This document shows positions 47,055 to 56,315 of a stretch of DNA of 64,000 nt, in pieces. The position numbers were made by a program, and so were the translations under genes. The stretch comes from Nocardioides speluncae (lineage in GTDB: Bacteria > Actinomycetota > Actinomycetes > Propionibacteriales > Nocardioidaceae): positions 1 through 64,000 of the forward strand of contig NZ_QEOO01000028.1 in NCBI RefSeq assembly GCF_003121585.1. The letters are read 5' to 3'. The notes below the pieces were generated by a model. The model was given only the letters and a program-made list of their open reading frames with translations. It was not told the DNA's origin and ran no database searches. Numbering within the stretch: position 1 is the stretch's first letter; each line of letters starts with the position of its first letter.

Positions 47055-47672
47055 ATGGCGCCCACGAAGTCAGCAGAAGCAGCAGCCGCACCGGTCACCC
47101 GGATGGGCGCCGGCGAGCGCCGCGAGCTGGTGCTGGAGGCGGCGACCCGCGCCTTCGCACGCACCGGCTTCGCCGGCACCAGCACCGACGCGGTGGCGCG
47201 CGAGGCCGGCGTCTCCCAGCCGTACGTCGTGCGCATCTTCGGCACCAAGCTCGACCTCTTCCTCGAGGTCTACCGGCGGGCCGTGGGCAAGATCGCGGCC
47301 GCGTTCCGCGCCGTACTCGACGACGGTCAGTTCGACCCCGACAGCGAGGACGACTGGACGCGGCTCGGCAACGCCTACACCGACCTACTGGCCGACCGCG
47401 ACTTCCTGCTGGTGATGATGCACGGCTTCTCGGCCGGCAGCGTCCCGGAGATCGGGGCGGCGGCCCGCGGCTGCATGTCGGAGATCTTCACGATCGTCAC
47501 CAGTACCGGCTGCTCGGCCGAGGCGGCCAGGGACTTCATCGCCCAGGGCATGCTGATGAACATCATGCTCGCGATGGGCGCCGCGGAGCATCTCGACGAG
47601 TCACCGGCGCTCGCGGCACTCACCGAGTGCGCGTTCGGTGAGGCGATGGCAGTGGTCAGCCCGCCCCGCTGA
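47055..47672 (+). CDS. TetR/AcrR family regulator of the MFS pump
   Basis: A 205-residue repressor with an N-terminal helix-turn-helix (about 25-70, FARTGFAGTSTDAVAREAGVSQPYVVRIFGTK) and a ligand-binding helical C-domain. It is adjacent and divergent to the MFS gene, 93 bases apart, with a perfect inverted repeat between, so it probably represses both. The ligand is unknown. Confidence 0.9.
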   Translation: MAPTKSAEAAAAPVTRMGAGERRELVLEAATRAFARTGFAGTSTDAVAREAGVSQPYVVRIFGTKLDLFLEVYRRAVGKIAAAFRAVLDDGQFDPDSEDDWTRLGNAYTDLLADRDFLLVMMHGFSAGSVPEIGAAARGCMSEIFTIVTSTGCSAEAARDFIAQGMLMNIMLAMGAAEHLDESPALAALTECAFGEAMAVVSPPR

Positions 47673-47695
47673 CTCGACCACCTAGGCTGACCCGG

Positions 47696-48292
47696 GTGAC
47701 CACGCTCGTTCTCGCCTCCGCCTCCCCCGCCCGCCTCTCGACCCTGCGCAGCGCCGGCATCGAGCCGACCGTGATCGTGAGCGGCGTCGACGAGTCACAG
47801 GTCGATGGGCTGCCGCCGGCCGAGCTGGCGCTCCAGCTGGCCGAGCTGAAGTGCGCGGCCGTGGCGGCTCGTTCCGATCTCCCCGAGGACGCCCTGGTGG
47901 TCGGCTGCGACTCGGTGCTGGAGCTGGACGGCGAGGCGCTCGGCAAGCCGGCCGACGCCGACGAGGCGGTACGCCGCTGGCAGGCGATGCGCGGCCGCAC
48001 CGGCACCCTGCACTCCGGCCACTCCCTCCACGACACCGCGACCGGCAAGATCGCCGCCGCGACCGCGAGCACCGTGGTCCACTTCGCCGACATCACCGAC
48101 GAGGAGATCGCGGCGTACGTCGCCACCGGCGAGCCGCTCCACGTCGCCGGTGCCTTCACCGTCGACGGCCTCGGCGGCGCCTTTGTCACCGGCATCGAGG
48201 GCGACTACCACAATGTCGTCGGCCTCAGCCTGCCGTTGTTCCGCGACCTGCTCCTCGAGCTCGGCCACACCTGGACCGAGCTCTGGGCGTAG
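47696..48292 (+). CDS. maf: Maf-like nucleoside triphosphate pyrophosphatase
   Basis: The 198-residue protein hydrolyses certain NTPs (modified or dTTP/UTP-type) and is tied to septum control. It has the start LVLASASPARLSTLRSAGI, VVGCDSVLELDGEALGKP and GAFTVDGLGGAFVTGIEGDYHNVVGL near the end, with the Glu/Lys/Asp active-site residues. The start is GTG 47696. It follows the carboxylase region, as in M. tuberculosis. Confidence 0.94.
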   Translation: MTTLVLASASPARLSTLRSAGIEPTVIVSGVDESQVDGLPPAELALQLAELKCAAVAARSDLPEDALVVGCDSVLELDGEALGKPADADEAVRRWQAMRGRTGTLHSGHSLHDTATGKIAAATASTVVHFADITDEEIAAYVATGEPLHVAGAFTVDGLGGAFVTGIEGDYHNVVGLSLPLFRDLLLELGHTWTELWA

Positions 48293-48406
48293 CGGCCCGC
48301 CCGAAAACCAGGTCTCATCGAACGCGTCGAGGGCCGACACTTGTTCGCGGCGTAACCGAAGTCTGTCGCGGGAAGGATGCCCGCGCGCGCCGCGAAAGGA
48401 AGTCCC

Positions 48407-49471
48407 ATGGAGTCGGCCATCACCGTCACGCCAGCGCAGCTGCCCGAGCTGCTGCTGAACGTGGCGACCGTGCGACCGATCTTCGTGTGGGGCGCGCCCG
48501 GCATCGGCAAGTCGAGCATGGTCCGCGCGTTCGCCGAGTCCCTTGGCCTGGACTGCGTCACCCTAATCGGCACTCAGCTGGCACCGGAGGACCTGATCGG
48601 CGTACCGCAGATCCACGAGGGCCGGTCGCGGTTCTGCCCGCCCGAGTCGATCGCCCGTGACCAGCCGTACTGCCTGTTCCTCGACGAGCTCAACTCGGCC
48701 TCGCCGGACGTCCAGAAGGCGTTCTACTCGCTGATCCTCGACCGCCGCATCGGCGGCTACGAGCTGCCCGAGGGCAGCGTGGTGATCGGGGCGGGCAACC
48801 GTGCCACCGACAACGCCTTGGCTCGCCCGATGGCCTCGGCGCTGGCCAACCGGCTGGTGCACGTGCACCTGCGCGCCGACGTGGCCGACTGGCTGGCCTG
48901 GGCGGTCAACGCGGGCATTCACCAGTGGGTCGTGAACTATCTGACCGAGCGTCCGGACCACCTCTGGAGTGCCGCCCCGAAGGTCGAGGAGGCGTTCTCG
49001 ACGCCACGGTCGTGGCACATGCTGTCCGACGCCCTGCACTCGTGGGGTCCGGTGCTGGAGGACGAGATGCTGCGGGTGCTGGCCCACGGCACGCTCACTC
49101 CGGCGCACGCGTCGGGGTTCTGCGGCTGGGCCAAGATCGTGCGGCACGAGTACGGCGTCGAGGAGATTCTGAAGGGCAGCGCGAGCTGGCCGCGCGAGCC
49201 TGAGGACCGCGACCTCCTCTACTACCTCGCCGAGTCCTTCCGCGCGCGCCTGATCAAAGGGCTGCCCGCGGACAAGAACCATGGCTCGCAGGCGTCACAG
49301 GAACTCGGGTTCCGGGCCAAGGCGCTGCTGGTCCAGCTCGCGGAGATCTCCCTGGAGGTCGCCCAACTGGTGCTTGCCGAGGACGAGAACGGCGACCAAG
49401 GCACGCTGCCGAGCTGGTTCCTGGTCGAGGCGGCGCGCGACATGCCCCGCCTGGTTGCCGCCCGGAAGTGA
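48407..49471 (+). CDS. MoxR-type AAA+ ATPase
   Basis: A 354-residue ATPase. Walker A is GAPGIGKSS (29-37), Walker B FLDELN (91-96), and the sensor-1 region is GAGNRATDN. MoxR AAA+ proteins act as chaperones that work with a VWA-domain partner. AAAGGAAG lies before ATG 48407. The next gene, 10 bases downstream, encodes a VWA-like protein with zincin domains, the expected partner. The client is unknown. Confidence 0.9.
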   Translation: MESAITVTPAQLPELLLNVATVRPIFVWGAPGIGKSSMVRAFAESLGLDCVTLIGTQLAPEDLIGVPQIHEGRSRFCPPESIARDQPYCLFLDELNSASPDVQKAFYSLILDRRIGGYELPEGSVVIGAGNRATDNALARPMASALANRLVHVHLRADVADWLAWAVNAGIHQWVVNYLTERPDHLWSAAPKVEEAFSTPRSWHMLSDALHSWGPVLEDEMLRVLAHGTLTPAHASGFCGWAKIVRHEYGVEEILKGSASWPREPEDRDLLYYLAESFRARLIKGLPADKNHGSQASQELGFRAKALLVQLAEISLEVAQLVLAEDENGDQGTLPSWFLVEAARDMPRLVAARK

Positions 49472-49481
49472 GGCCGAGCCC

Positions 49482-51293
49482 GTGAGCCGTAGTGGCGGCA
49501 AGGCGCGTCGGCCCGACCCGGCCGCCGAGGCGCGTCAGGCCGGGCTGGACGCGGTCAACCAGCACGTCGCGTTTCGGTATCTGTCGTGGCGGTCGGTGCT
49601 GGACGAGCACCACGATCACGTCCCCGCGGACGGGTGGGCCGTGGTCTCCTCGGCCGGCACGGTCTACCTGCACCCCCGCCGCCACGGCAGCCCTGGCGAG
49701 TGGGCCTGGGCCGTTGCGCACGCGCTGCTCCACCTGGGTATGGGGCACGCCCCCGACGCCAAGGGCGCAGCCGCCCGGCCGCAGGCGGGCGTCGCCCGGG
49801 CCGCCGCGCAGTGCGTGGTCGCGAACCGCTTCCTCGCCGGGCTGAACCTTGGCCAACCACCGCTCCCGCTGCCGGCCGTCCTGCCGGACGGCGACGAGGA
49901 CGGGCTCGCCGTGCAGTGGGCCGAGCACGGCGTCCCGGCGCAGTTCCAGGACTGCGGTTCGGGCGGCTCCGCGGTCGACGTACTCCTGGCTGCCGGGTAC
50001 GGATGGCCAGACCCGGTCGACTGGCAGGCGCAGTTCGCGGCGGGGCTCACCGACGCCGTGGCCGAGGCGATAGAAGAGGCGGGCGGGAGCTCGCGCTGGA
50101 ACGCGGACGGGTCCCGGCGCCGCAAGCCTCAGTGGGAGCGGGCGCTCGGCTGGTTCGTGTCGCACTACCCGCTCCTCGGCGCGGTCGCGTCCGGGATGAC
50201 CATCGTCGCTGACCGTGCGCTCGCTCAGCAGTGGGACATCTCCGTCGCCGCCGTCAACGCCAGCGCGGGGGAGATCTACATCAACCCGCTGGTGAGCCTC
50301 ACCGAGGACGAGTGGCGCTTCGTCCTCGCCCACGAGATGCTGCACGCCGCGCTGCGGCATGCCGACCGCTGCGGCATGCGCGATCCCTACCTCTACAACG
50401 TCGCGTGCGACTACGTGATCAACCAGTGGCTGATCGAGATGCGCGTCGGTGCGATGCCCTACGGGAGCCTGTACGACGCGCGCCTGGCCGGCCTGTCCGC
50501 CGAGGAGGTCTACGACCGGATCGCTGGGGACCTACGCCGGCTGCGCCGCCTGTCCACGATGCGCGGCAAGGGCCGCCCGGACGTGCTGGGCGACCCGCTG
50601 CCGCGGCCCGGCGAGACCGGGCGCGGGGTCGAGTTGGACGACTTCTACCGGCGGGCCCTCCTGACCGGGCTGAGCTACCACCAGAGCGAGGAGCGAGGGC
50701 TGCTGCCGAGCGGCCTGGTCCAGGAAATCCGCGCGCTCGAGCACCCTGCGCTTCCGTGGGACGCCCAGCTGGCGCGCTGGTTCGACGAGTGGGTCCCTGC
50801 GCGCGAGCCGATCCGGACGTTCGCACGGCCGCCGCGGCGGCAGGCCTCCACGCCCGACATTCCGCGGGCCGGTCGCTACCTGCCCGATGAGCCGGTTCCG
50901 AGCTGCACGTTCGGCGTCGTACTCGACACCTCCGCGTCGATGCCCACCAAGCTCCTCGGCAAGGCCCTCGGCGCGATCGCGTCGTACGCACTGGCTCGCG
51001 ACGTGGCAGCGGCGAGGGTTGTGTTCTGTGACGCCGCGGCCTACGACGCCGGCTACATTCCGGTGGCGGAGATCGCCGGGCGGGTCCAGGTGAAGGGCCG
51101 CGGCGGGACCGTGCTCCAGCCGGGCGTCAACCTCCTGCAGACCGCTGACGATTTCCCGGACACCGCTCCGATCCTGATCATCACCGACGGAGCCTGCGAT
51201 GTGCTGGCAGTCCGCCGCGAGCACGCCTACCTGGTTCCGCGCGGTGCGCGGCTGCCGTTCACGCCACGGGGCCCGGTCTTCGAGTTCCGGTGA
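49482..51293 (+). CDS. VWA-like (DUF2201) protein with duplicated zincin-type domain
   Basis: This 603-residue protein has two related zincin-like domains and a VWA-like C-terminus. The first domain reads AHALLHLGMGH (His80, His84, His89), lacking the Glu; the second reads AHEMLHAALRH (His284, Glu285, His288, His293), a full HExxH. Both follow the same AG..Y..P then EW pattern. The C-terminal part has the metal-adhesion-like DTSAS (482-486) and a later ITDGA. It is partnered with the MoxR gene upstream. Its role is unknown; a peptidase or maturation factor is plausible. Confidence 0.85.
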   Translation: MSRSGGKARRPDPAAEARQAGLDAVNQHVAFRYLSWRSVLDEHHDHVPADGWAVVSSAGTVYLHPRRHGSPGEWAWAVAHALLHLGMGHAPDAKGAAARPQAGVARAAAQCVVANRFLAGLNLGQPPLPLPAVLPDGDEDGLAVQWAEHGVPAQFQDCGSGGSAVDVLLAAGYGWPDPVDWQAQFAAGLTDAVAEAIEEAGGSSRWNADGSRRRKPQWERALGWFVSHYPLLGAVASGMTIVADRALAQQWDISVAAVNASAGEIYINPLVSLTEDEWRFVLAHEMLHAALRHADRCGMRDPYLYNVACDYVINQWLIEMRVGAMPYGSLYDARLAGLSAEEVYDRIAGDLRRLRRLSTMRGKGRPDVLGDPLPRPGETGRGVELDDFYRRALLTGLSYHQSEERGLLPSGLVQEIRALEHPALPWDAQLARWFDEWVPAREPIRTFARPPRRQASTPDIPRAGRYLPDEPVPSCTFGVVLDTSASMPTKLLGKALGAIASYALARDVAAARVVFCDAAAYDAGYIPVAEIAGRVQVKGRGGTVLQPGVNLLQTADDFPDTAPILIITDGACDVLAVRREHAYLVPRGARLPFTPRGPVFEFR

Positions 51294-51302
51294 CCGGCGT
51301 GA

Positions 51303-51704
51303 CTAGAGCTCGCCTGGGGTGAAAAGCGTCAGCTGCAGGCCGTCGGGGTCCTGGACACGGGCGTTGCGGTCGCCCCACGGGGTGTCGACGGCGGGTGCCA
51401 CTCGGGTGCCGCCGGCATCGGCGAGCTGGTCGGCGAGGGCGTCGCTGTCGGGTACCTGGAAGCAGAGGCGCACCTGGCCGGAGACCTGGCCCCCGGCCTC
51501 CACGTCATCGATGTTGGCCGCCTGCGCCTCGTCGAACAGCTCGAGGGTGGCGCGGCCGGCCTCGAGCAGGATCACCCGGCCGTCGTCGCTGCTCCAGTCG
51601 GCGACCTGGTCCAGGCCCATCGTGTCGCGGTAGAACGCAACGGCCCGGTCGAAGTCCTGGACGGTCAGGGTGACCCGCAGCTCGCTGATCTCGGTCATCG
51701 GCAT
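51303..51704 (-). CDS. VOC family protein
   Basis: A 133-residue single VOC-fold protein (ELRVTLTVQDFDRAVAFYRDTMGLD at the start, VQDPDGLQLTLF at the end). This is the glyoxalase/bleomycin-resistance fold, with the real substrate unknown. The ATG at 51698 is an alternative start, two codons later. It is convergent with the VWA gene (nine-base gap) and may be co-transcribed with the reductase gene upstream. Confidence 0.85.
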   Translation of the reverse strand: MPMTEISELRVTLTVQDFDRAVAFYRDTMGLDQVADWSSDDGRVILLEAGRATLELFDEAQAANIDDVEAGGQVSGQVRLCFQVPDSDALADQLADAGGTRVAPAVDTPWGDRNARVQDPDGLQLTLFTPGEL

Positions 51705-51722
51705 CCCTGTCCTGGCGGTTGA

Positions 51723-52304
51723 TCAGTGGAGGGTGGGGCGGTACGTGAGCTCCTGAGTGTGCCCGTCGAGCACCCGGCTCTCGAGCAGCTCCAGGTCGAA
51801 GTCGGCCGCGCCGCCGAAGACCGGGAATGCCCCGGTCCGGCCGCTGACCACCGGGAACACCGTCAGCTGGACGCGGTCAACCAGGCCGGCCGCCATCAGC
51901 GCCCGGTTCATCGACAGGCTGCCGTGGGAGCGCAACGGTACGTCGGACTCGTCCTTGAGCCGGGCGACGACCTCGACGGCGTCGCCGCTGACCAGGGTCG
52001 CGTCCGGCCAGTCGAGCGGGCCTTCGAGGGTCGTGGACACCACCGTGGTCGGCATGTTCCGCATCAGGGTGTTCACCGGGTCGAGGTCCTTGATCGCCCC
52101 TGTGCTGGGGCCCATCAGCTGCACGAACTGCCGGAAGGTGTTGGCCCCGAGCACCAGCCGCTGCTCCTCGCCGTACGCCGTCAGGCGGCCGTCGAGGAAC
52201 TCGGGACCCTGCTTGCTCCAGTAGCCGCCCCAGTCGCCGTCCTCGTTGTAGGAGCCGAAGCCGTCGACGGTGGAGAACACGTCGAAGGTGTACGTCGCGG
52301 GCAT
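51723..52304 (-). CDS. RibD C-terminal/dihydrofolate reductase-like protein
   Basis: A 193-residue member of the DHFR-like fold family (TYTFDVFSTVDGFGSYNEDGDWGG at the start, RLVLGANTFRQF, then LVDRVQLTVFPVVSGRTG). The substrate is unknown. ATG 52304 follows GAGGAG. It is a distant relative of the reductase in the ECF42 operon (18.6 kb). The next gene, GtrA-like, ends nine bases upstream. Confidence 0.85.
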   Translation of the reverse strand: MPATYTFDVFSTVDGFGSYNEDGDWGGYWSKQGPEFLDGRLTAYGEEQRLVLGANTFRQFVQLMGPSTGAIKDLDPVNTLMRNMPTTVVSTTLEGPLDWPDATLVSGDAVEVVARLKDESDVPLRSHGSLSMNRALMAAGLVDRVQLTVFPVVSGRTGAFPVFGGAADFDLELLESRVLDGHTQELTYRPTLH

Positions 52305-52312
52305 GCGGCTCC

Positions 52313-52810
52313 TCAGTGGTCGGCGGGCACCCGGTTGTGGGGACGCGGGCGGCGCGGGTGGCGTGGGTGGATCGGCGTACTGAAGATGAAGGTGCGGAAC
52401 AGATAAAAGCGGGCGGCCATGCCGAGGCCGAGGCCGACCACGTTGGCGGCGACGTTGTCCGACCACGGGTCGGTCCGGTCGAGCACGTTGCGGCTGAACC
52501 ACAGGCAGGCGATCGGCAGCGTCATCGTGGCGACGTTGATCAGCACGTACGCCGTCCGGCCGCCGTCCGGGTGGCTGGTCGAGCGGTGCCGGAACGCAAA
52601 CGAGCGACTGCCCCGGTAGCTGATCGCCATGCCGACGGTGTTGGCGATCACGTAGGCCCAGATCACGTGGTCGTCGAGCAGCGCGTGGCTGCCCGGGTTG
52701 AACCCGTGGACCAGGAAGTTGAACAGGATCAGCGCGACCATGGTGGCGATGCCGCCCACCGTCAGGAAGCGGGCAATCTCCGCCACCAGTCGCTGCCAGC
52801 GGTTCCCCAT
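52313..52810 (-). CDS. GtrA-like membrane protein
   Basis: A 165-residue protein with four membrane segments (about 12-32, 44-64, 83-103 and 119-139) of the GtrA/DPMS family. Relatives help flip or hand on lipid-linked sugars. RFLTVGGIATMVALILFNFLV is the typical first helix and RFYLFRTFIF the end. It corresponds to Rv3277 of M. tuberculosis by family but has moved away from purK here. Confidence 0.88.
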   Translation of the reverse strand: MGNRWQRLVAEIARFLTVGGIATMVALILFNFLVHGFNPGSHALLDDHVIWAYVIANTVGMAISYRGSRSFAFRHRSTSHPDGGRTAYVLINVATMTLPIACLWFSRNVLDRTDPWSDNVAANVVGLGLGMAARFYLFRTFIFSTPIHPRHPRRPRPHNRVPADH

Positions 52811-52871
52811 GGCGTTAAGGCTAGCCGGGTGCCCCGTTCAGCCCACCGAAACCCCCAGGTCATCGGGCATA

Positions 52872-54104
52872 TCAGCGGGTTTGTACCTCTTCCCAGGTCA
52901 CGCCGTTGTCGGTGCTGCGGTAGAGCCTCTTGGAGGCGCCGGCGTAGATGGCGACGCCGTCGCTGCGCACATCGAAGGTGACGAGGTCCGGGCGATGCGC
53001 GGCGTCATCGAACGGCGGGCCGGAGTCGACGCGCACGAAGGCTCTCCCGTCCTCACCCAGGTAGAACCCAGCATCCTCGCCGTTGGACGGCGTGGAATGC
53101 GTGAGGAACGATCCGTCCGGCAGGACCGCAACCTGGTACGCCTCTGCCGCCGGCGGCACCGCGCCCTCACTCGAGGCTGGCTCGATCCGCTGCCAGGTCG
53201 CACCGCCGTCGCGGCTGACATGAAGTGCGTCGATGACGGGTGAGCGATAGGAGTCGCTGGTCTCCCCGAACGCGAGCGTGGCGGCGCTGGCGGACGGTAC
53301 GACGAAGTAGAGGTCGCCGAGTTGGTCGGGAAGCGGATGCCGCTGCCAGTTCAGGCCGCCGTCGTCGGACCACAGGTAGCCGGGACTGGCGCCGTACCCG
53401 GGGTTGACAATCGCATGGAGGCGACCATCGGCCGCCTGATGCAGCTCGTGCACATCCTCGGGCACCGGCACTCGGTGGCCGGCTAGGGTCACCGGGTCGA
53501 CGGCGACCCAGCCGGCATACGGCACGCCAGACCCTTGGATGCCGACCACAACCTCGGCTGGCTCGGCCGGCCATGGAGTCCGATCCACCTCAACCTCGCT
53601 GAGCGTCCCATCGGTTGCCAGCAGCTGCGGCGGCTTCGCCCATCGCTCGATCAGGAAGCCAACCCTGCCGAGCGGCTTGGCGGAGCCGAGCCGACCACGC
53701 ACCGTATGCCGGGACTCGAAGCCGTCGTCTGTCACGGCAATCGCGTGCCGGTCACCAAGCCACCATCCGACCGCCCTGATATCGGGGTCGTCGGGCGACA
53801 CCACGACGAACTCGACCTCGGCGCGTCGGTGGTCGATGATCTCGTCGGCCGACATCTTCGGCGTGGGCAAGTCGGTCGGACTGGGACCGGGGTCTGAAGG
53901 TTCGGCGCGGTCATGCCCGGGCAGCTGGGCAAGGCCGATCACCACGGCCACCGCAGCGGCGGCCAGCCCGGCGAGCGCCGTACGCCGGAGCCGGCGGCGG
54001 CGAGCGCCGCGGTGGCGCAGGGCAGCCAGGTCAGGTGTGCTGTCCACCGCGTCCGCGGCGGCATCGGCGACGCCGCCGGTGAGCAGCTCGTCGAGGTCAC
54101 GCAT
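52872..54104 (-). CDS. membrane-anchored Asp-box (BNR) repeat protein
   Basis: A 410-residue protein of unknown function with a cytoplasmic N-terminus (about 1-40), one membrane helix at about 43-62 (TALAGLAAAAVAVVIGLAQL) and an outer domain that looks like a beta-propeller. Three Asp-box units, SDDGGLNWQ, SRDGGATWQ and STDNGVTWE, are clear. It overlaps the upstream ECF sigma gene by eight bases, which suggests a control partner (anti-sigma-like), though no known anti-sigma motif is seen. Confidence 0.75.
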   Translation of the reverse strand: MRDLDELLTGGVADAAADAVDSTPDLAALRHRGARRRRLRRTALAGLAAAAVAVVIGLAQLPGHDRAEPSDPGPSPTDLPTPKMSADEIIDHRRAEVEFVVVSPDDPDIRAVGWWLGDRHAIAVTDDGFESRHTVRGRLGSAKPLGRVGFLIERWAKPPQLLATDGTLSEVEVDRTPWPAEPAEVVVGIQGSGVPYAGWVAVDPVTLAGHRVPVPEDVHELHQAADGRLHAIVNPGYGASPGYLWSDDGGLNWQRHPLPDQLGDLYFVVPSASAATLAFGETSDSYRSPVIDALHVSRDGGATWQRIEPASSEGAVPPAAEAYQVAVLPDGSFLTHSTPSNGEDAGFYLGEDGRAFVRVDSGPPFDDAAHRPDLVTFDVRSDGVAIYAGASKRLYRSTDNGVTWEEVQTR

Positions 54105-54597
54105 GGCGGTCCTCCTTCATGGCCCGAGAGGTGGAGTCGAGCAGGGCGGCAAGCGCCTGCCGGCCGCGGCTCAGCCGCGCCTTGACGGTGCCGACGGCGA
54201 CACCGGTGGCGGCTGCCACCTCGTTGATCGGCAGGTCGGCCAGGTAGTGCAGCGCGAGCGCCTCCCGCTGCCCGGCCGGCAGCCGCTGCATCGCCGCGAC
54301 CAGCACCAGCCGGTCATCGGGTAGCGGTGGATGGCTCGCCTCAGGACGGGCGGCGCGGAACCCGAGCCGCTCGCCGGCCGCGCGGCGCCGGAACCGGGTG
54401 CGCGCGACATTGACCGCCACCGTGCGCAGCCAGGCCTCCGGGTTGTCGGCGGCCTCGAACGCGCGCCTCTTGTCCGCTGCCCGGACGAACGCCTCGGCGA
54501 CCACGTCCTCGGCCTCGCCCAGGTTTCCGCAGACGGCGTACAGCTGCCCGACCAGGCGCCGGTACGACGCGTCGAACACCTCCTGCAACCGGTCCAT
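54097..54597 (-). CDS. ECF sigma factor, SigE-family type
   Basis: A 166-residue sigma factor with region 2 (about 10-70, LYAVCGNLGEAEDVVAEAFVRAADKR) and region 4 (about 105-155, QREALALHYLADLPINEVAAATG and VGTVKARLSRGRQAL). It reads a distinct promoter set under surface control. It is coupled by overlap to the membrane Asp-box gene. Its own promoter and targets are unknown. Confidence 0.88.
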   Translation of the reverse strand: MDRLQEVFDASYRRLVGQLYAVCGNLGEAEDVVAEAFVRAADKRRAFEAADNPEAWLRTVAVNVARTRFRRRAAGERLGFRAARPEASHPPLPDDRLVLVAAMQRLPAGQREALALHYLADLPINEVAAATGVAVGTVKARLSRGRQALAALLDSTSRAMKEDRHA

Positions 54598-54670
54598 CGC
54601 CGTCCCCCTTCTGGTCAGTCACTCATGCGACTCACGGCGACGGCGAAAGGTTGCGTGCGCTTGCGGCCGT

Positions 54671-56290
54671 CTACAGGCCGAGCCGGCTGGCCGACTCCTC
54701 GCGCATCTCGACCTTGCGGACCTTGCCGGTGACCGTCATCGGGAACTCATCGACCAGGAGCACGTAGCGCGGGATCTTGTAGTGGGCGAGCTTGCCGGTC
54801 GCGAACGCCCGGACCGCGTCGGCATCCAGCGGCGCGGCGCCCTCGCGAATCCGGATCCAGGCGCACAGCTCCTCGCCGTACTTCTGGTCCGGTACGCCGA
54901 CGACCTGGACGTCCTCAACGTCCGGATGGGTGTAAAGGAACTCCTCGATCTCGCGCGGGTAGATGTTCTCGCCGCCGCGGATCACCATGTCCTTGATCCG
55001 GCCGACGATCGTGCAGTAGCCGTCCTCGCGCATCACCGCCAGGTCACCGGTGTGCATCCAGCCGTCCGCGTCGATGGCCTCGCGGGTCTTGGCTGAGCCC
55101 TCCTCGTTGTCAAGAGGCCAGTAGCCGACCATCACCGAGTAGCCGCGGGTACAGAACTCCCCCGGCTCGCCACGCTCGACGGTCGCGCCGGTGGTCGGAT
55201 CGACGATCTTCACCTCGACGTGCGGGTGCACCCGGCCGATGGTCGCGGTCCGGCGGTCCAGGTCGTCGTCAGCGCGGGTCTGGGTCGACACCGGGGACGT
55301 CTCGGTCATGCCGTACGCAATCGAGACCTCACTCAGGTGCATGTCGTCGATGCACCGCTTCATCACCTCGACCGGGCACGGCGAGCCGGCCATGATGCCG
55401 GTGCGCAGCGAGGACAGGTCGTAGTCGGCGAAGCCCGGCGCGTTCTGCATCGCGATGAACATCGTGGGTACGCCGTACACGCCGGTGCAGCGTTCGTCCT
55501 GGATCGTCCGCAGCGTGATCTCCGGGTCGAAGCCGGGCGCCGGGATCACCATCGTCGCACCGTGGCTGGTGCAGCCGAGGTTGCCCATCACCATGCCGAA
55601 GCAGTGGTAGAAGGGCACCGGGATCGCCAGCCGGTCCTCCTGGCTGAACCGGATAGTCTCGGTCGTGAAGTAGCCGTTGTTGAGGATGTTGCGGTGGCTC
55701 AGGGTCGCGCCCTTGGGGAAGCCGGTGGTGCCGCTCGTGTACTGGATGTTGATGGGGTCGCCCGGCGCGAGCTCGGCCATCCGCCCGGCCAGGTCCTCCT
55801 CGCCCGTCGCCGCCGCCAGCAGCGCGGACCAGTCCGGCGTACCGAGGAAGACCACGCGCTCCACCGCAGTCTCGCCGACCACCTCGTCGACCATGGACCG
55901 GTAGTCACTGGTCTTGAACTGAGTCGCCGAGACCAGCAGCCGGACGCCCGACTGGTTCAGCGCGTAGGCGAGCTCGTGGGTCCGGTACGCCGGGTTGATG
56001 TTGACCAGGATCGCGCCGATCTTGGCAGTCGCGAACTGGGTCAGCGTCCACTCCGCGCAGTTCGGCGCCCAGATCCCGACCCGGTCGCCCTTCTCGATCC
56101 CGGCGGCCATCAGGCCGCGGGCCAGCGCGTCGACGTCGGCGTTCAGCTCGGCATAGGTCCAGCGCCGGCCGCTGGCGACCTCGACCAGCGCCTCGCGGTC
56201 GCCGTACGCCGCGACCGTGCGCTCGAAGCTGGCACCGATGGTCTCCTCGAGCAGGTCCGGGCTGGTCTCGCCGCGAGCGCAGGACTCCAT
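54671..56290 (-). CDS. acyl-CoA synthetase (AMP-forming ligase)
   Basis: This 539-residue AMP-binding ligase activates a fatty or short/branched acid to acyl-CoA. The ATP loop YTSGTTGFPKG, the AYGMTETSP motif, the DGWMHTGDLA hinge and the C-terminal TGKVRK lysine are all present, so it should be active. It is of the FadD type. Its 3' part lies near the ECF operon, and it probably acts with the nearby acyl-CoA dehydrogenase. Confidence 0.92.
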   Translation of the reverse strand: MESCARGETSPDLLEETIGASFERTVAAYGDREALVEVASGRRWTYAELNADVDALARGLMAAGIEKGDRVGIWAPNCAEWTLTQFATAKIGAILVNINPAYRTHELAYALNQSGVRLLVSATQFKTSDYRSMVDEVVGETAVERVVFLGTPDWSALLAAATGEEDLAGRMAELAPGDPINIQYTSGTTGFPKGATLSHRNILNNGYFTTETIRFSQEDRLAIPVPFYHCFGMVMGNLGCTSHGATMVIPAPGFDPEITLRTIQDERCTGVYGVPTMFIAMQNAPGFADYDLSSLRTGIMAGSPCPVEVMKRCIDDMHLSEVSIAYGMTETSPVSTQTRADDDLDRRTATIGRVHPHVEVKIVDPTTGATVERGEPGEFCTRGYSVMVGYWPLDNEEGSAKTREAIDADGWMHTGDLAVMREDGYCTIVGRIKDMVIRGGENIYPREIEEFLYTHPDVEDVQVVGVPDQKYGEELCAWIRIREGAAPLDADAVRAFATGKLAHYKIPRYVLLVDEFPMTVTGKVRKVEMREESASRLGL

Positions 56291-56315
56291 GCCCCGAGAC
56301 TAGTGACGCCCGGCC

